NCBI GenBank assembly: GCA_000990325.1
Contig: LBPS01000004.1
Coordinates: 1 to 53,771 of the forward strand
Source: Candidatus Nomurabacteria bacterium GW2011_GWE2_34_25
GTDB taxonomy: Bacteria > Patescibacteriota > Minisyncoccia > Phycocordibacterales > UBA9973
Direction: 5' to 3'
DNA: 53,771 nucleotides
This document shows positions 1 to 9,619 of the stretch, piece after piece. Numbering within the stretch: the first letter of the stretch is position 1; the number at the start of each line of letters is the position of its first letter. A program made the position numbers and the translations under genes. Below the pieces are notes generated by a model. That model saw only the letters and a list, made by a program, of their open reading frames with translations. It was not told the origin of the DNA and ran no database searches.

Positions 1-351
1 TGCTTTTTTCTTTGGTTGAATATCTTTTACCATTGTCTTCCAGTGCTTTTTCACTTCTTTTACAGCGTTTTCTAAATCTTGTGCATCAATACTTTTTACT
101 TTGGCATACTTTGCTTGTACTTGGTCTATTATCTTATGATAGACTGGCTCAGAGATTTCTTTTGCCTCTTCTAGTTTCTCAATGATTTCCCCTTTCATCT
201 TTATAGCCCAGCCCTTTATAGCTTTCTTGTTCTTCTTACCATCTGGTCCAAAAAGTACATAAGCAGCTGCCCCTAGTGCTGCCACCGTCGCACCTATCCC
301 TACCATCTCCCCTCCTGTTAAACCCTTTTTACTAACTTTTTTTGTTTCCAT
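1..351 (-). CDS. YtxH-like small membrane-associated protein, partial (runs off left edge)
   Basis: Open minus-strand frame from ATG at 349-351 to the window edge: METKKVSKKGLTGGEMVGIGATVAALGAAAYVLFGPDGKKNKKAIKGW...; single TM segment then charged helix. Not in the ORF track because no stop is in the window. Confidence 0.7.
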   Translation of the reverse strand, partial: METKKVSKKGLTGGEMVGIGATVAALGAAAYVLFGPDGKKNKKAIKGWAIKMKGEIIEKLEEAKEISEPVYHKIIDQVQAKYAKVKSIDAQDLENAVKEVKKHWKTMVKDIQPKKKA

Positions 352-467
352 CCCGTTTAGAAGCAGGTCGCGGTCGCTATTTTAAAAAAACAACTGTAAC
401 TCTGCTTAATTAAATTTATAATAAAACATATTTTCCGTTAAAACCGTGACCGCGGCTTCTAACGGGA
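351..467 (-). promoter_or_regulatory. Inverted-repeat leader A (tcccgtttagaagc...gcttctaacggga) ending at the start codon of the 1..351 gene
   Basis: Arms 351-375 and 448-467 are near reverse complements; encloses ATTATAAATTTAATTAAG, also present in leader B. Confidence 0.6.
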
Positions 468-489
468 TCCATATACCTTAATCGTATAA

Positions 490-741
490 TTACTTTTTAC
501 TCTTTTTTCTTTTACTCCCAAAAAAGAATTTAAAAATGGTACTTTCTTTAAGATCATTCCCTACTTCTTCGAGTGAAGATGCCGCTCCATCGACAGTGTT
601 CTTAAGAGTCTCTGATATATGAGAGAAGTTCTTCATTATTTTTATTAAATAAAAACCAACGATTATAAAAATAACTGTAATTAAAACTACAGAAATTGAA
701 CTGATAAAGAAAAATATTTCTGACTTTAATATTGATTCCAT
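490..741 (-). CDS. Small single-TM protein (83 aa), DUF948-like layout
   Basis: ORF track; N-terminal TM helix followed by amphipathic segment and basic C-terminus. Confidence 0.65.
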   Translation of the reverse strand: MESILKSEIFFFISSISVVLITVIFIIVGFYLIKIMKNFSHISETLKNTVDGAASSLEEVGNDLKESTIFKFFFGSKRKKSKK

Positions 742-859
742 CCCGTTAGAGATAGTCCCTCGTTAGATGGGACGTACCTTAATTAAATTTATATAATAAT
801 ATAAACAAAACCTATTTTTATATTATCCCGTAATCTTATAACAATCATCTCTAACGGGA
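741..859 (-). promoter_or_regulatory. Inverted-repeat leader B (tcccgttagagat...atctctaacggga)
   Basis: Arms 741-753 and 847-859 are perfect reverse complements; shared core ATTATTATAAATTTAATTAAG with leader A. Confidence 0.65.
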
Positions 860-882
860 CCATTCACTCATTATACCCTAAT

Positions 883-1521
883 TTATTTTGAAGACAAAGA
901 AGATAGTATAAATTGTTCGAGACCTATTGAAAAATCAGATTCTCCTCTATGCGCCTTGTGGTATATAGATACTATACGACTAGACTGACGCTTGAGTTCA
1001 TCTTTATCAAACAAATAATTTCCACTTAGGATCATAGTCTTAATTTTCCAAAATAAAATTCCGGCTATTGCCTCAGGTTCTACTCCTCCCTCTATTCCCC
1101 TGCGATATAAAACCCACGTCATAACTTTGTCGTGTTTTGCAAATGCGTCAGTAATTCCAAAAATATTAAATTTGTATGACACAGGCATTTTCTTGTTTTC
1201 AAAGATTTTTATCTCTCCATATTTTTTATATTTTTTTTGTTCTGTAGACAGAAACTTATCTTCTTTGAAAATAAATGGGGTATCTGAATCTTTTAATAAA
1301 TCTAACTCTTCGGATGAAAAAGATATAATTCCTTCATTTAGTATATTTTCCAATACTATAACGGGGTTTGCACCAAAGAGATTGGTATCAGATACATAAC
1401 TCATTATCAAGTTCTTGTCCGCATCGTTATTAAAAATAAAAGAACTCTCACGCCCATCTGTGAGTTCTTTTATATATATACTTTTATTTTTCACATCATC
1501 TCCTACCAATATATAAATCAT
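883..1521 (-). CDS. holA: DNA polymerase III delta subunit-like protein (HolA family, divergent)
   Basis: 212 aa; N-terminal MIYILVGDD...; conserved layout around DAFAKHDKVMTWVLYRR and C-terminal helical domain typical of short CPR delta-like proteins. Confidence 0.55.
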   Translation of the reverse strand: MIYILVGDDVKNKSIYIKELTDGRESSFIFNNDADKNLIMSYVSDTNLFGANPVIVLENILNEGIISFSSEELDLLKDSDTPFIFKEDKFLSTEQKKYKKYGEIKIFENKKMPVSYKFNIFGITDAFAKHDKVMTWVLYRRGIEGGVEPEAIAGILFWKIKTMILSGNYLFDKDELKRQSSRIVSIYHKAHRGESDFSIGLEQFILSSLSSK

Positions 1522-2042
1522 AACCAGTTTTTAACTTTCTTTTTATAATTAACATAAACTTCACCATATTTGTCTTCTAATATTTTTTCTTGTTTTCTAA
1601 CAAAAAAGATTTTCGTAATAATCTGTGCTAAAACTGTAAAGATAATCGAGAATAAAGAATTTATCATAAGTGCAAGCCCTAAGGTCATTATAAAAAGACC
1701 AAAATGTGTAGGACTGCGCAAATACTTGTACGGACCCCTATCAAAGTAAGTTTTATTTTTTAATTTGGCTTTTTCTTCTTTATAATTACCAGAAGTTGAT
1801 TGTGCCCAGTAGGCAATAACTGAACCCAGAATAATCATTAATATTCCAATGTATTGGAATATGATATTTGAGAAAATTCTAAAGGGAAAAATAATATCCA
1901 TAATCACACCCAAAATAACAGAAAACAAAAAGACAGAATACGATAGAAAAAGTAGCTGATGAACACTACTACTGCGATACCTACTCTCTTCTATTGGTTT
2001 TTTCTTGTTTTTATTCATATACATATTAATCCTACCACTCAC
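1518..2042 (-). CDS. Isoprenylcysteine carboxyl methyltransferase (ICMT)-family membrane protein
   Basis: Multi-TM; GPYKYLRSPTHFGLFIMTLG and C-terminal EKILEDKYGEVYVNYKKKVKNWL, characteristic of the family. Actual start may be an internal Met. Confidence 0.75.
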   Translation of the reverse strand: MSGRINMYMNKNKKKPIEESRYRSSSVHQLLFLSYSVFLFSVILGVIMDIIFPFRIFSNIIFQYIGILMIILGSVIAYWAQSTSGNYKEEKAKLKNKTYFDRGPYKYLRSPTHFGLFIMTLGLALMINSLFSIIFTVLAQIITKIFFVRKQEKILEDKYGEVYVNYKKKVKNWL

Positions 2043-2058
2043 AATAAATTTATGCCAC

Positions 2059-4530
2059 TTATTTTAATTCCCCCCAATTTTTACCAAAACCTATAGAAAC
2101 TTCAATTGGGACTTCTTTCATATTTTTTGTAAATTCACTGGGGATTGCCTTAATCATACCATTTTCTATGATTATTTTGGCCTTCTTTAAATCTTTCTCT
2201 TTAATCTCATAAACAAGCTCATCATGTACCTGTAGTACCATTCGGACAGACGAGAGCATATTCTCTTTCTCTAATTCTTTCTCTACCTTATTCATACCAA
2301 GCTTAATGATATCTGCAGTAGCAGTCCCTTGGATAGGAGCATTGGTTGCCATACGCTCAGCCATCGCTCTCATAAAAGGTAACGGGGAATTTATAGCGGG
2401 GAAATATCTTTTTCTTCCAAAAAGTGTCTTGGTGTATTTCTGTTCTCTTGCAAATATCTTAATACTTTCTAGATATGTAGCAATTGTAGGAAATTGTTTA
2501 AAATAATTATCATAGAATATTTGTGCCTCTTTACGATTAGTATTTAAGTTTTGACTGAGAGCCGTTACTCCCATACCATAAAGAATCCCGAAATTGATGA
2601 CCTTGGCCCTCCTTCTCATATCGGCGGTTACTTCATCTTCAGGAACTCCGAAAACTTTCATGGCCACGGCACTATGAATATCTCTCCTGTCTTGAAATGT
2701 TTTTATAAAAAAAGAATCCTGAGAGAGAAGTGCCGCAATTCTAAGTTCTATTTGTGAATAATCAAAAGAAGCTAAAATATATCCATCTTCTGCAATAAAA
2801 GCATTTCTTATCTTTTTTCCTCTCTCTGTCTTTATGGGAATATTTTGTAAGTTAGGATTATTTGAAGAAAATCTTCCTGTTGTGGTTCCATACTGCAAGA
2901 AGCTAGCATGAAGCCGTCCATCTTCTGAAATAACATTCGGAATTGTATCTATATAAGTAGAAAGTAATTTTTGTAATTCTCTATGTTCCAATATTTTTTC
3001 AATAATAGGATGAAATGGGCGAAGTTTTTCAAGTTCGCTTTCTTTTGTAGAACGAGCGCCCCCACTTGTCTTCTTCATTTTAATCCCCAAAGACTTTCCA
3101 TCTACTTCACCTATTTTTATCTCATCAAAAAGAACTTCTCCTAATTGCTTCGGTGAATTTATATTAAATTCTCTTCCTGCATAGCCCCATATCTCTTTCT
3201 CTATCTTGGTCAAATCATTATGATACTCTTTAGATAATTTACCTAAATAGCTCTTGTCTATTTTGATACCAATCTTTTCCATTCTTTCTATTATGGGGAT
3301 TAGGGGTAATTCTATTTCTTTATATACATATTCTAATCCTTCTTTTTTTATATTTTCTTCCATTTTTTGGATTGCCTCATCAAGAGATGAACTATTCTTG
3401 TATGAAATCACCTCCTCTATGTCAGGATTTGTCTTTTCAGAATCAAGCAACCAAAAAGCAATTTTTGCTTTTTCTTGTTGGGCCTTATCTGCTTCACTAC
3501 CAGGGTTGAGCAAAGCCTTTTGAGCAATATTCTGACCGAGCTTCCCAAAGGAATTGGGAGATGAGATCCGAGGACTTTGCTCGGCGTCGGTAGCAACATC
3601 ATTGTCTTTCCCTAAAATTTTTAAAAATCTACTTTGTAAGCTCTTGAATTCCATCGTTTTGAAAAATTCTGCTACAGTCCCTTCTACAACTAACTCTTTC
3701 CAAGTTTTCTTCGGAATTTTAAAATCAATCGGTGCATCACGCCTGATGGTGGCAAGTGTCTTTGAAAAGATAGCTTCATCTTCTCCTTCTTTTAATAAAT
3801 TAAAAACTCTTTCTGTAATTCCAAGTTTTTTTAAATCACTCGGGTTTTTCTTCAATTCTTTGTACATCTTCTCTACAGTTCCGTATTTAGAGATGAGTGT
3901 TGTCGCTGTCTTTTCTCCAATACCTTTTATCCCAATAATATTATCCGAGGGATCACCTCGAAGTCCTTTGTAGTCGGGAAGATATATGGGGTCAAAGCCG
4001 AAACGCTCTTTGACTTTTTCTTCATTATATAAAATGGTATCGTTGATCCCTTTTTTCAAAGTATAAACTTGCACTCGTCTATCATCAACAAGTTGTAATG
4101 TATCCATATCTCCTGAAGCAATAACAATATCTAAGTCTTTTTCTGATTTATTATGCTCAACAATAGTACCCAGTAGATCATCCGCCTCAAAGCCCTCACA
4201 CTCATACATCGGAATAGAAAGAGCTTTAAAGAATTCTCGGGAGCGGACAAGCTGAACAACCAAAGCATCATCTGTCTTGGCCCTACCGGCTTTGTAATCA
4301 TCATAAGCAATATGCCTAAATGTCTTCTTGGGTAAGTCATAACAAGCCACTATATAGTCTGGCTTTAATTCTGTTATAATTTTGAACAGCATTGTGGCGA
4401 GTCCATATATAGCCCCAGTTGGCTCGCCACGTGAGTTCATGAACTCTGGCAGCGCATGGTAAGCACGATGAATAATAGCATGTGTATCAAGCAAAACTAG
4501 CTTTTTGTTACTGTGTGTAATCTTCCCCAT
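2059..4530 (-). CDS. polA: DNA polymerase I; 5'-3' exonuclease and polymerase domains, 3'-5' exonuclease domain largely absent
   Basis: 5' nuclease motifs (DGDMDTLQLV-type, GLRGDPSDNIIGIKGIGEKTA) and polymerase motifs (ASFDYSQIELRIAALLSQD, RRRAKVINFGILYGMG, VLQVHDELVYE). Confidence 0.96.
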   Translation of the reverse strand: MGKITHSNKKLVLLDTHAIIHRAYHALPEFMNSRGEPTGAIYGLATMLFKIITELKPDYIVACYDLPKKTFRHIAYDDYKAGRAKTDDALVVQLVRSREFFKALSIPMYECEGFEADDLLGTIVEHNKSEKDLDIVIASGDMDTLQLVDDRRVQVYTLKKGINDTILYNEEKVKERFGFDPIYLPDYKGLRGDPSDNIIGIKGIGEKTATTLISKYGTVEKMYKELKKNPSDLKKLGITERVFNLLKEGEDEAIFSKTLATIRRDAPIDFKIPKKTWKELVVEGTVAEFFKTMEFKSLQSRFLKILGKDNDVATDAEQSPRISSPNSFGKLGQNIAQKALLNPGSEADKAQQEKAKIAFWLLDSEKTNPDIEEVISYKNSSSLDEAIQKMEENIKKEGLEYVYKEIELPLIPIIERMEKIGIKIDKSYLGKLSKEYHNDLTKIEKEIWGYAGREFNINSPKQLGEVLFDEIKIGEVDGKSLGIKMKKTSGGARSTKESELEKLRPFHPIIEKILEHRELQKLLSTYIDTIPNVISEDGRLHASFLQYGTTTGRFSSNNPNLQNIPIKTERGKKIRNAFIAEDGYILASFDYSQIELRIAALLSQDSFFIKTFQDRRDIHSAVAMKVFGVPEDEVTADMRRRAKVINFGILYGMGVTALSQNLNTNRKEAQIFYDNYFKQFPTIATYLESIKIFAREQKYTKTLFGRKRYFPAINSPLPFMRAMAERMATNAPIQGTATADIIKLGMNKVEKELEKENMLSSVRMVLQVHDELVYEIKEKDLKKAKIIIENGMIKAIPSEFTKNMKEVPIEVSIGFGKNWGELK

Positions 4531-4533
4531 TTT

Positions 4534-4977
4534 TTAATTATACTCTATTTTGATTACTCTTGTCGTCTCTCCCTTGTGTTCTAAATTTACCTTGTGGCAA
4601 TCATCATCAAAACACAGAGGAACCATTTCTGGCCATTCAACAATTATGAAATTGTCTTTATTCTTAACTATCTCTTCCCATCCCAAGTTAAGAAGTTCGT
4701 CGCTATTTTTTAGCCTATAAGCATCTATATGAATTAACTTTTTAAATTTTTTATCTTTGGTTTTATATATTTTCATAATGACGAAAGTTGGAGAAATGAT
4801 TCTTTCTCTGATTCCCAATTGTTTTGCTATTTCTTTTGTTAAAGTTGTTTTCCCAGCGCCCAAGTCACCACGAAAAGCAATAACTGTGGCTTTATTGTTG
4901 TGAATTTCACTTACTTTTTTTATTATTTCTTTAGCTGTTTGACCTAACTTTTCTAATGTTAATATCCTGGTTTTCAT
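4534..4977 (-). CDS. tsaE: tRNA threonylcarbamoyladenosine biosynthesis ATPase TsaE
   Basis: Walker A FRGDLGAGKTTLTKEIAKQLG, SPTFVI, HIDAYRL, EWPE motifs. Confidence 0.94.
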   Translation of the reverse strand: MKTRILTLEKLGQTAKEIIKKVSEIHNNKATVIAFRGDLGAGKTTLTKEIAKQLGIRERIISPTFVIMKIYKTKDKKFKKLIHIDAYRLKNSDELLNLGWEEIVKNKDNFIIVEWPEMVPLCFDDDCHKVNLEHKGETTRVIKIEYN

Positions 4978-4994
4978 ATGTATATACTAACACA

Positions 4995-5027
4995 ATTGCC
5001 CCGCCTCTCGAAGAGAGGCGGGGCAAT
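4995..5027. terminator. Perfect 15-bp GC-rich hairpin (attgccccgcctctc-gaa-gagaggcggggcaat)
   Basis: Perfect inverted repeat between the 5054..7660 stop and tsaE start, followed by tandem aatgttt repeats on the + side. Confidence 0.7.
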
Positions 5028-5053
5028 GTTTAATGTTTAATGTTTAATGTTTT

Positions 5054-7660
5054 TTAATGTGTTGTCGTGTGAATTACTGTTTTGCTTTCACTTGATGTTT
5101 TCCTGTAAGAACGAGCGATTAGAATTATTAACAAAATTAGAAGAATTATCAATAACCAACCTACAAGACCGATTGAGAACAATCCACCAAAGAAAGCTGC
5201 ACTTCCTAGAACAGAGTTATCTATTGTTGAAACTAATCCCCCCAATCTAGGCACATTGATGACATATGCCATAACATTTTCTTGGGATCCATTTGTATTT
5301 GTATATATCAGAATTGCTGTTGTTGGAATTTGAGAATTATTCAAGGGGATACTGTCGACTTGTCCTTGTAAATATATAACGCCTTCTTCTCCTGCATTAA
5401 GATCTTCAACCTGTGCAGAAAGTGTATGTGTATCTACTGCATATGTCCCACGTGAAGAATTTACAAGTGTAACGTTTGTAGGAAGAATCACTTGAACCAT
5501 AGGTTTTACTAACCTTGTCTTTCCAATATTTTTGTAAGTTACAACATAGTCGATAAGGTCACCTTCTCCAATAACTTGATATCTATTTGTTATATTTAAC
5601 AAAACAGGAGATTCTCTACCAATGACAGTTGTCCCTTGTATTATTATAGGTTGAACTGTGACCTCTTTTAGTGTTCTAAAAATTTCAATACTTCCCTTAG
5701 ATATTCCGTCTGGACCTTCTCCTACTGCTCTAAAGTAGTAAAGGGTATTGGGACTAAGGCCTCTTAGATAATCACTCATGTTACTATTACCAATAGTATT
5801 TTTTGAAGTGGTTCTTGATCCAAGATTTATTGTTGTTCCATACTCAAAATATGTATTGGCATTATAATAAGATGAGCTAGTTATATATCCATTAACTTGT
5901 GCTTCATTCTTAGAAATATTTGTGGCAACAGTTGTAACTACGTTTTTATTTACATAGATAACATAGTTACATGGCAATGCACCTTTGTAATTTGTCGCTG
6001 TTGGATCCTGACATAATTGCTGTGTTGGTGGATAATAACATGGTAATGAGCCACGGTAATTTGAAGCACTTGGGTCCTGACATAGTCTTACTGGGTATTC
6101 GCATGGGAGTAAACCGCGATAATTACTTGCTCCCGTATCCTGACAATATAGTCTTGTTGGTTGTGGATAATAACATGGTAATGAGCCACGGTAATTTGAA
6201 GCACCGGGGTCCTGACAAATTCTTACTGGGTATTCGCATGGAAGACTTCCTCTATAGTTACTTGCACCTGGATCTGTACAAACTCTTACGGGATACTCAC
6301 ATGGTAGTCCTCCACGGTAATTTGAAGCATTTGGATCCTGACATAGTCTTATGGGATATGTACACGGAAGTAGTCCTCGATAATTTGATGCAGATGGGTC
6401 TAAACAAATTCTTGATGGATAATTACATGGTAATGGACCTCTATAGTTTATAGCAGATGGGTCTTGGCAAAGTAGTACTGGGTAAGCACAAGGTAATGAT
6501 CCATTATAATTAGTTGCATTTGGATCCTTACAAAGCTGTGCAGGGTAAGTACATGGAATTGGATTATTGTAGTTTGATGCGGATGGGTCCTTACAAAGTT
6601 GCACAGGGTAATTACATGGCAATGATTTTCCGTAGTTTGTCGCTGAAGTATCTTTACAAAGCTGTAATTGATTCACAACAACAGTCCTTGTTAAATATTG
6701 ATATATTCCAGTTTGTGAACGTGCTGCCAATGTATAAATTGTTGTTTCAGAAGGTTTTACTGTCTCATAATCTACTTCATTTACAGTTCCTATTGTTGGA
6801 GAAATGCTTACTAAATTACATCCACTTGTTGACCAATTTAGCACGGAAGAATCTCCTACTGTTATAGTGCTAGGACTTGCTGAAAAGCCTTTAATTAAAC
6901 AAACAGTTGGCTGAGGATACACACATGGTAATGAGCCATTGTAGTTTGTGGCATTTGGATCCTTACAAAGCTGTGCAGGGTAAGTACAAGGAAGAGCCCC
7001 GTTGTAGTTTGATGCAGATGGATCCTTACAAAGTTGTGCAGGGTAAGTACAAGGAAGTGTACCTCCATAATTTGTCGCAGAAGGATCTTTACAAGTTTCG
7101 GGAATAATAGTGTCACTTACTTTAAATGCAACATTTATAGAACCCTGGGTATTCCAACCTGGAGCAATATCTCCAATATTTAAACCACTACTACTTAAAA
7201 CTGCAGAGCTACTCTGTCCATTTGGCAAAGAAGCTTCAACTTGAGTTTGATTTGGATACCATTTAGCAGAAAGAAGACTGAGGGTCTGTGATGATGAAAG
7301 ATTAACTGAGACATTTTGAGTATACAGATTTCCTTGGTTTGAAAGAATTTGTGCACTAAAAGAATGGTTCATAGAAGAACCAGTTGGTGCAAATACTTTA
7401 ATACGAGTATTTGTATTTGTTGTATTACTTGTATTGTGATAGTAAACCTTCACATTGATAATATCCCCTGCTTTGGCACTTATGTTTGTACCATTCCAGC
7501 AAGGACTACCATAACCGTTATTGGTTGTGTAGTTTGCAATGTTTATATCTGGACAATCACCAGATACACCGTTCCATGTTCCAGCGAAAGCGCTTTGAGC
7601 TACAAAAAGTAACGCAAAACCAAAGATTCCGACTATTATTTTTTTCATATATTTTTTCAT
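5054..7660 (-). CDS. Secreted, C-terminally membrane-anchored surface protein with 14 copies of a C-x-D-P-x-A-x-N-Y-x4-P-C-x-Y-P repeat, Ig-like and DUF11-like domains
   Basis: N-terminal signal peptide (MKKIIVGIFGFALLFVAQSAFAG); repeats such as CQDPGASNYRGSLPCEYPVRI; C-terminal TM GWLLIILLILLIILIARSYRK. Confidence 0.85.
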   Translation of the reverse strand: MKKYMKKIIVGIFGFALLFVAQSAFAGTWNGVSGDCPDINIANYTTNNGYGSPCWNGTNISAKAGDIINVKVYYHNTSNTTNTNTRIKVFAPTGSSMNHSFSAQILSNQGNLYTQNVSVNLSSSQTLSLLSAKWYPNQTQVEASLPNGQSSSAVLSSSGLNIGDIAPGWNTQGSINVAFKVSDTIIPETCKDPSATNYGGTLPCTYPAQLCKDPSASNYNGALPCTYPAQLCKDPNATNYNGSLPCVYPQPTVCLIKGFSASPSTITVGDSSVLNWSTSGCNLVSISPTIGTVNEVDYETVKPSETTIYTLAARSQTGIYQYLTRTVVVNQLQLCKDTSATNYGKSLPCNYPVQLCKDPSASNYNNPIPCTYPAQLCKDPNATNYNGSLPCAYPVLLCQDPSAINYRGPLPCNYPSRICLDPSASNYRGLLPCTYPIRLCQDPNASNYRGGLPCEYPVRVCTDPGASNYRGSLPCEYPVRICQDPGASNYRGSLPCYYPQPTRLYCQDTGASNYRGLLPCEYPVRLCQDPSASNYRGSLPCYYPPTQQLCQDPTATNYKGALPCNYVIYVNKNVVTTVATNISKNEAQVNGYITSSSYYNANTYFEYGTTINLGSRTTSKNTIGNSNMSDYLRGLSPNTLYYFRAVGEGPDGISKGSIEIFRTLKEVTVQPIIIQGTTVIGRESPVLLNITNRYQVIGEGDLIDYVVTYKNIGKTRLVKPMVQVILPTNVTLVNSSRGTYAVDTHTLSAQVEDLNAGEEGVIYLQGQVDSIPLNNSQIPTTAILIYTNTNGSQENVMAYVINVPRLGGLVSTIDNSVLGSAAFFGGLFSIGLVGWLLIILLILLIILIARSYRKTSSESKTVIHTTTH
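5960..7095 (-). repeat. Tandem ~63-bp (21-codon) coding repeats, two blocks (about 6905-7095 and about 5960-6662) split by an Ig-like domain
   Basis: 14 near-periodic repeats read directly in protein and DNA. Confidence 0.9.
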
Positions 7661-7872
7661 AATAATGTTAATAATTTAATTAATTTTATACTGGGTATTA
7701 TATCATATTTAAGAAATATGTCAATATACACATATAAACTTGATTTTGTTAATTTTACAATTTTAAACCTTCAATTTCGAAGAATTAAAGACTTAAAAAA
7801 GTGGAGGACAGAAACGATATTCTGTTTTGTCCTCCGGTTTTTAGAGAAATAACCAATACATGAAAAAATATT

Positions 7873-8787
7873 TTATCCACCATTTGGCGGTGGGTCAATC
7901 CCTGGCCCTCCTGTATTTGTATTTCCAGGATTTGGAGGCGGATCAATCCCCTGATCAGGCAAGTCCGGATCATCTGAGTGACCCAAAAGGTGTTTAGCTA
8001 ATAAAATCAGGGCTGTTAAAATCCCTAAGGAAATTACCACATCACCGATTCTAATTTTAATTTCACCTCTTTGTGGCCTTGGATCTTGGTTTGGTTTTCC
8101 CAAGTCCTGAACTGATTTATTTACTTTCAGTACCTTTTTAGGGGCCTGATTGTTGTCGTCAGTAGGTGGAGGTGGAGGAGGCGGTGGTGGATCTTGCTTT
8201 GGTGGGGTTGCTTTAACCATTTCACCAATGCGTTCTAATGGATTGCCACAATCACATTTGATTGTTGGCGTCCCATCTATAACCAAAACCCATACTCCTT
8301 CATCAGCACCTGAATAATTATCATTAAACTGTACTTTCTTGTTTAGAGATGAATAATAATAATTTCGAACTCTGACGGAGATATCATTCCCCCATTGAGT
8401 TCTTTCAGAGGTTGAAATTGCTTCAAAAACCAACTGGGCTGTTGTAGCAGAAGGTCTAGCTACCTTCACACATCTTTCGATGTATTCGAGGAAAAGGCTA
8501 GGTTGAGGAATTTTATATACCACCCCAGTTGAGAGACGATATACATCATTTGGTAATATTTTATTCCCAACCAATGCTCCATAGATATCAGACATTTCCA
8601 AACGAGTCAAACTATGTTTTGTCTCAACCATACTTTTATTTGCTCGTTCTTCGTAAAAAGTAATCCAGTGCTGATAACTATCAGCACCAACGCTCTTCAA
8701 ACCTAATAATAAGGCGAGGAGCAGAAAAACCATACATTTTTTCATGTTTTTTTGTTTTAAGAATTTATTTTTTTTATTTTTCCCCAA
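7873..8787 (-). CDS. Secreted/membrane protein with proline tracts (PPPPPPPPP), function unknown
   Basis: Signal peptide, poly-Pro linker, C-terminal TM (VVISLGILTALILLAKHLLG), Pro/Gly tail DPPPNPGNTNTGGPGIDPPPNGG. Confidence 0.65.
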   Translation of the reverse strand: MGKNKKNKFLKQKNMKKCMVFLLLALLLGLKSVGADSYQHWITFYEERANKSMVETKHSLTRLEMSDIYGALVGNKILPNDVYRLSTGVVYKIPQPSLFLEYIERCVKVARPSATTAQLVFEAISTSERTQWGNDISVRVRNYYYSSLNKKVQFNDNYSGADEGVWVLVIDGTPTIKCDCGNPLERIGEMVKATPPKQDPPPPPPPPPTDDNNQAPKKVLKVNKSVQDLGKPNQDPRPQRGEIKIRIGDVVISLGILTALILLAKHLLGHSDDPDLPDQGIDPPPNPGNTNTGGPGIDPPPNGG

Positions 8788-8956
8788 AAATTCAGGAAAA
8801 AACTTTTAGATATAAATCTAACATTTGAACATATTATATCAAGTCAAGCAGTATTTGTCAAGCCACACTAGAATGCCCCCTGCTATAGCTTTTCTGTCAA
8901 ATAAAAGCCTGGTTTATAAATAAGCCAAGCTTTTGTAATTATTCAAAATAAAAATT

Positions 8957-9619
8957 TTACTCTTCGTATCCCTTCCATTCTCTCCTGTCAACCAGGAGAT
9001 ACGAATCTTCCGTCTCATTAATAATGAGCTCAAAAGATAAACCCTTAGTGGTTTTCCCTTTGTAGGTAACTGTTGCCGTACCCCAAGGCACGAAAACATT
9101 TGGATATTTAACGGGGGCTGTTACCATCTTAGTCTTCCCTTGTTTATCCACAATTTGTTTTTTATCAGCTTTTGCGACAACTCCTTTCCTGAAATAATTG
9201 ATCACGTAAGTGACCTCATTATTCTCGAAAGAAGCAACAATCTTTTTAAGTACTCCCTTTTCATCGCGCTCAATTAAATAGGTTGAAGCTGGTGTCCGGG
9301 CCGGAATAGTCTGTAATACTCTGTTAGCTGAATCAGTCAGGGTATAGTAAAGAATTCCATTCTTAACGAAATTTTCGTCTTCCAAAAAATTCTTTTTGAC
9401 CCTGATCTCGCTACTATTAAAGACAACCATAGAGTCTGCGACTGAAAGTTTCAACCTTAGGAATGGCTCAAAGATAGTCAAAGAATCCTCTTCTTCCGCT
9501 TCCTGAGCTGGAGGAGTTGATGTTACAGTTTTTGAGCTTGTATCACAACTTGTTGAAACTAATCCAATAAATACAAATCCAATAAATACTACATAAGGCA
9601 ATACTTTTTTAATTTTCAT
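8957..9619 (-). CDS. Putative lipoprotein, function unknown
   Basis: N-terminal MKIKKVLPYVVFIGFVFIGLVSTSC lipobox-like Cys; 220 aa. Confidence 0.65.
   Translation of the reverse strand: MKIKKVLPYVVFIGFVFIGLVSTSCDTSSKTVTSTPPAQEAEEEDSLTIFEPFLRLKLSVADSMVVFNSSEIRVKKNFLEDENFVKNGILYYTLTDSANRVLQTIPARTPASTYLIERDEKGVLKKIVASFENNEVTYVINYFRKGVVAKADKKQIVDKQGKTKMVTAPVKYPNVFVPWGTATVTYKGKTTKGLSFELIINETEDSYLLVDRREWKGYEE

Noticed and set aside
5971-6453. Plus-strand ORFs opposite the repeat surface protein (also 6514..6867, 6907..7107)
   Set aside because: Shadow ORFs created by the periodic coding repeats on the minus strand; no independent start signals or recognizable product.
5960-7095. Regular ~63-bp direct repeats resembling a CRISPR or VNTR array
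   Set aside because: They are in-frame 21-codon protein repeats without unique spacers of constant length; no cas genes in the window.
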